Part shown: piece by piece, positions 60,991-64,000 of the stretch | Layout: each line of letters starts with the position of its first letter | Numbering within the stretch: the stretch's first letter is position 1 | Source: Rotaria sp. Silwood1 | Taxonomy: Eukaryota; Rotifera; Eurotatoria; Philodinida; Philodinidae | NCBI GenBank assembly: GCA_905250075.1 | Contig: CAJNOP010000656.1 | Coordinates: 36,963-100,962, forward strand | DNA length: 64,000 nt | Reading direction: 5' to 3' | The notes under the pieces: generated by a model | Databases searched by the model: none | What the model was told of the DNA's origin: nothing | The model's input: the letters and a program-made list of their open reading frames with translations, nothing else | Translations under genes and position numbers: made by a program

Positions 60991-61048
60991 AGGTATGGGG
61001 TGTGAATGTGAGTTCTCTATTTACTTACAGTCATACTCATACTCACAG
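60991..61048. repeat. Telomere-like block 6
   Basis: AGGTATGGGGTGTGAATGTGAG followed, after about 14 bases, by the C-rich partner CATACTCATACTCACAGC. Degenerate inverted pair. Confidence 0.45.
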
Positions 61049-61355
61049 CTAGAGATGCAAACCAAGCGACTGAACTGCTTTTCCCTGAATTTAACGTATT
61101 TTTTCGTTATGATCAAGTATTTTTTGGTATAATAAATCGAACTAAGGCATACGCATCAAAGGCTGGTATAGCGTCTTGTTTATCTTTGATTAAGCCAAGA
61201 AGTTCCAAAAATCTCAAAACTAAAAACACCACATTTTACCATCATCGAGATTAAAGTCAATAAACAATTGAACTATCTAATATTAATTGGACTCCATTCA
61301 GATTTTTTCCTTTCTTTTACATGAATTGTCTAGTTTCTTGTCAGCTAGTTCTCTG

Positions 61356-61399
61356 TGAGGGTATGGATGCCCTGCTCTTCTTCCACAACATCCACACTC
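61356..61399. repeat. Telomere-like block 7
   Basis: GAGGGTATGGATGCCC followed by CCACAACATCCACACTC. Degenerate inverted pair, same order as the other blocks. Confidence 0.45.
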
Positions 61400-63410
61400 T
61401 TGATTGATCTAGTTCATGAAGTGCTTTGCAAATTCTCCTCTTGTGTCTTGAACAACTCATCAAACGTTGTCATTTTCTTTCACAATGGTTTCAAAGAGTA
61501 AAAGCTACAAAATCCTTGTTTCAATACAAGAATGAAATACTATCTTCAAATCGATAACATCCGATTTTTCTTCTTTTTGTTCAAATTTCGAGATTATTAG
61601 AAAAAGTAAACAACAAAAAAGTTGGCTGCCTTTCTCTCAGCTATTTTTACAACAAAGACAGCTGTGAATACAATTAGAACCAGGCGATCTATCGAAAGTA
61701 TTAAGCCTCGCCCAGAATAAAAACCCTATGACCTTCTATTAGATGTTGAAGATTATAAATTTCAAGATGGTCTTCTATTGCGATCAACTTTCTTGTTTCG
61801 TACAGCAAAATTTGGCATCCTCTTTTCAACAATAAGCGCATCAAGGTTATAGTGAGTGTATTAAAACGCATATATAATTGTATATAGCTAGGAGTGTTCC
61901 AAAATGACAACACTTGTGACCGAAAACTTTTCAAAATATTTTCGCAAAATGTTTTGAAAATTTCTTAATATTTTTTGTAAATCTTCAAGCAAAAAAAACG
62001 AAATTTTCTAAGGTTAGATGTGATCCCTAAAGACTTCGGAGAATTTTGAAACCTGATCATAGCTTCTACTCGGCGAGCGTCGGAGTCAGGTTTTCAGATA
62101 AAAATTTTCGGAGTCAAAATTATGATTACCTCTGATGAACTTTTGCTATTTCAAATAATGATAACTTTCTTCTTCATATTAACAAACAAAATGAACGAGA
62201 ACACTTGCTACATATCTTAAGAGCGAGTTTCAAGACAAAAACTCCACATGAATCACCTTTTGTCTAAATCATTCGAAAGATTGCCTGCGTAAAAACATAA
62301 AGCTATTAATGAAAACATATTTTTATTTCATCGGAAGTATTACGATTCTCTTCATCATCAATGTTCGCTTCCTTGGACATAGTACATATCGAAAGCTTTT
62401 CAGTAATTGTTAAGTCTTTTTTTCTACTATAAAGATGAACGAATAAAATAATGTATAAAAATTGTTCATTAAATAGTTAAACTATTGATGTAATCAACCG
62501 ATTTTTCTTTTCTCATTTTCATATTGTTTATTTTTCAATAAATTATTTGTAAATAGAATTATGATAATGTCTATCTGTTTATTTCTGTCATTATCAATGA
62601 ATAAATCGAATTAAATAATATTCGATCTTATATTAGATTTTTAATGTCACTATTTTAATTGCACTCAATATCAAAAAATAAAGTTCTTATTTGTTAGTTC
62701 AATTAAATATATTCTAGAACGATAAACAACTCACTTTCTTCATCGTATTTTTCCTCATTATAAAAATGCATTTATTTGTTTACTAGTTGACTCTTTTGTT
62801 AGTTATTTTCGAAGATGTTACTCATCATCAAATGTGTATAATAAGACAGAAAGAAATGTAAAATCTTCATATATGACAAAAAAAAAAGAATAAAAGTCAA
62901 TACTTCTTTGATTCAATATCATTTATGTGACTTTCTTTTTTCGTCATGATAGAATGTGCATATGTACATTGTGTGACTATTGGAGCGACGCGTAATTAAG
63001 AAGAATAATTATCAAAGTGCCAATCTCGAAAAGAACTACATGATGAAAAAGAAAAGAGAAATCATTCACCTGAAAAAAAATCATTTCTATTCATATATAT
63101 GTCTTTTTGATCAATAAAATATCTCGACGAATGAAAAGGTGTGTTATACAATTAAATTGAAACACAGTATGTTAAATATATTTTTTTTTTGAAAGTTTGA
63201 TTTTTATTCAGTATTTCAATGAGAAATCTGGTTGATGTATATAACAAAGAAGAGGAATATTTTTATTATTATAACATCAAGCAATGATAAGTTGGTTTGT
63301 TTTCTTTTTCTTATCATGTTTTCTTTTGATTTTGAGATAAAAACAAAACAATGAGAAAAACTGGTAGTTTCTTGGATTAGCAGTATCTTGTCTATTATAA
63401 TCATATCTTA

Positions 63411-63462
63411 GGATGGGGGTGCGTGGCCAATGCAATACTTATACTAGCACTTACACTCATAT
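63411..63462. repeat. Telomere-like block 8 (weak)
   Basis: GGATGGGGGTGCGTGG followed by ACTTACACTCATATT. It has the G-rich then C-rich order but no exact TGTGGG unit. Confidence 0.3.
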
Positions 63463-64000
63463 TATTTTCGGTTAGTAACAAAAGTTACTTCGTGTTGCAC
63501 AGTATAAGTGTACAAAGATTAGAATAATAAAATAGATTTTCTTCCTTTTTCTTTCTCTATGTTTATTGACTAGTATTTAGTTACAGTCAATCTTTACGCT
63601 ATGTAATGTTAGTTTTGGTGTCTTACAACATTATGCGCAATAACGCATGCTTACGAAAAAGAATGCATTTTTTGTTTTTGTTTCTCGCTTTTCGACGACC
63701 ATGATGGTACGTTGAGATTTTACCTTTAATAAAGTCAGTAGCTTTTTTGGTTCGTCTGATTCTACTAATCAATGTGAGTAAAGAAACATTTTGTATTTTA
63801 AAATAGAATATCCTAAATATTCAACACGAATGCAAATTTACCTAATTCTGAATCATTTTTATCACTGGCAAACGCAGTACAACCGTTTGAAACGCTTCTC
63901 CAAAAATGAATCATGTTTTTATACATTTAAATATGACTTCTATGCTAAACTATATGCATGATATGTGACTGAAATTTCATACAAACGTGACGTAATCAAA

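Larger units (their letters stand above)
59561..64000. other. Right-end gene-poor region
   Basis: AT-rich DNA with one clear coding exon (60699-60908), a possible relic at about 59920-60009 (RSAIPEILSEEDEKVILDF, followed by a stop) and three telomere-like blocks. The ORF 61701-61934 has two competing open frames and no family. Nothing recognisable was seen beyond 61.9 kb apart from the block at 63411-63462. Confidence 0.5.

Noticed and set aside
1-64000. tRNA, rRNA, CRISPR and bacterial-type signals
   Set aside because: No T-arm or B-box-like motifs in a fitting context, no regularly spaced repeats and no Shine-Dalgarno-led operons; the window is eukaryotic nuclear DNA.

Overview
The window is animal nuclear DNA, most likely from a bdelloid rotifer. 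The evidence is: very AT-rich sequence; short GT-AG introns, mostly about 50-70 bases; an intronless ADP-ribosyltransferase/tetratricopeptide gene of a kind abundant in bdelloids; and scattered TGTGGG/CCCACA motifs that match the reported bdelloid telomere unit. The species assignment is inference. I rebuilt the multi-exon genes by hand from splice signals and phase. In each complete model every junction phase agrees and the summed exon length is a multiple of three.

Left part (1-12.4 kb): the 3' end of an unknown tail-anchored gene, a 10-N assembly gap, a small intronless gene resembling immediate-early-response (IER) proteins, about 7 kb of AT-rich DNA, and two tiny three-exon genes (42 and 40 codons). 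The two tiny genes have identical exon 1 and exon 2 lengths and look like ancient tandem duplicates.

12.9-20.8 kb (minus strand): a 15-exon, 1400-residue gene that joins an intermediate-filament rod, a long Ser/Thr/Pro-rich tail and two EF-hand pairs. Its 2.2-kb intron holds two fold-back elements. 25.4-27.5 kb: an ADP-ribosyltransferase with kinesin-light-chain-type TPRs; its upstream flank has an orphan copy near 30.2-30.6 kb.

32.1-42.3 kb: four ubiquitin-conjugating (E2) genes, the last two being a tandem duplication of about 2.65 kb that includes flanking DNA. Among them lie neuroguidin, a small type I membrane protein and two more fold-back elements.

45.3-54.9 kb: a secreted or membrane-anchored cupin, an S-adenosylhomocysteine-hydrolase-like gene lacking two active-site histidines, an SLC43-like transporter and an UNC93-like pseudogene. 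55-64 kb: a repulsive-guidance-molecule-like secreted protein, one orphan coding exon, faint gene relics and telomere-like repeat blocks, suggesting a subtelomeric or telomere-addition history. No tRNA, rRNA or CRISPR array was seen.
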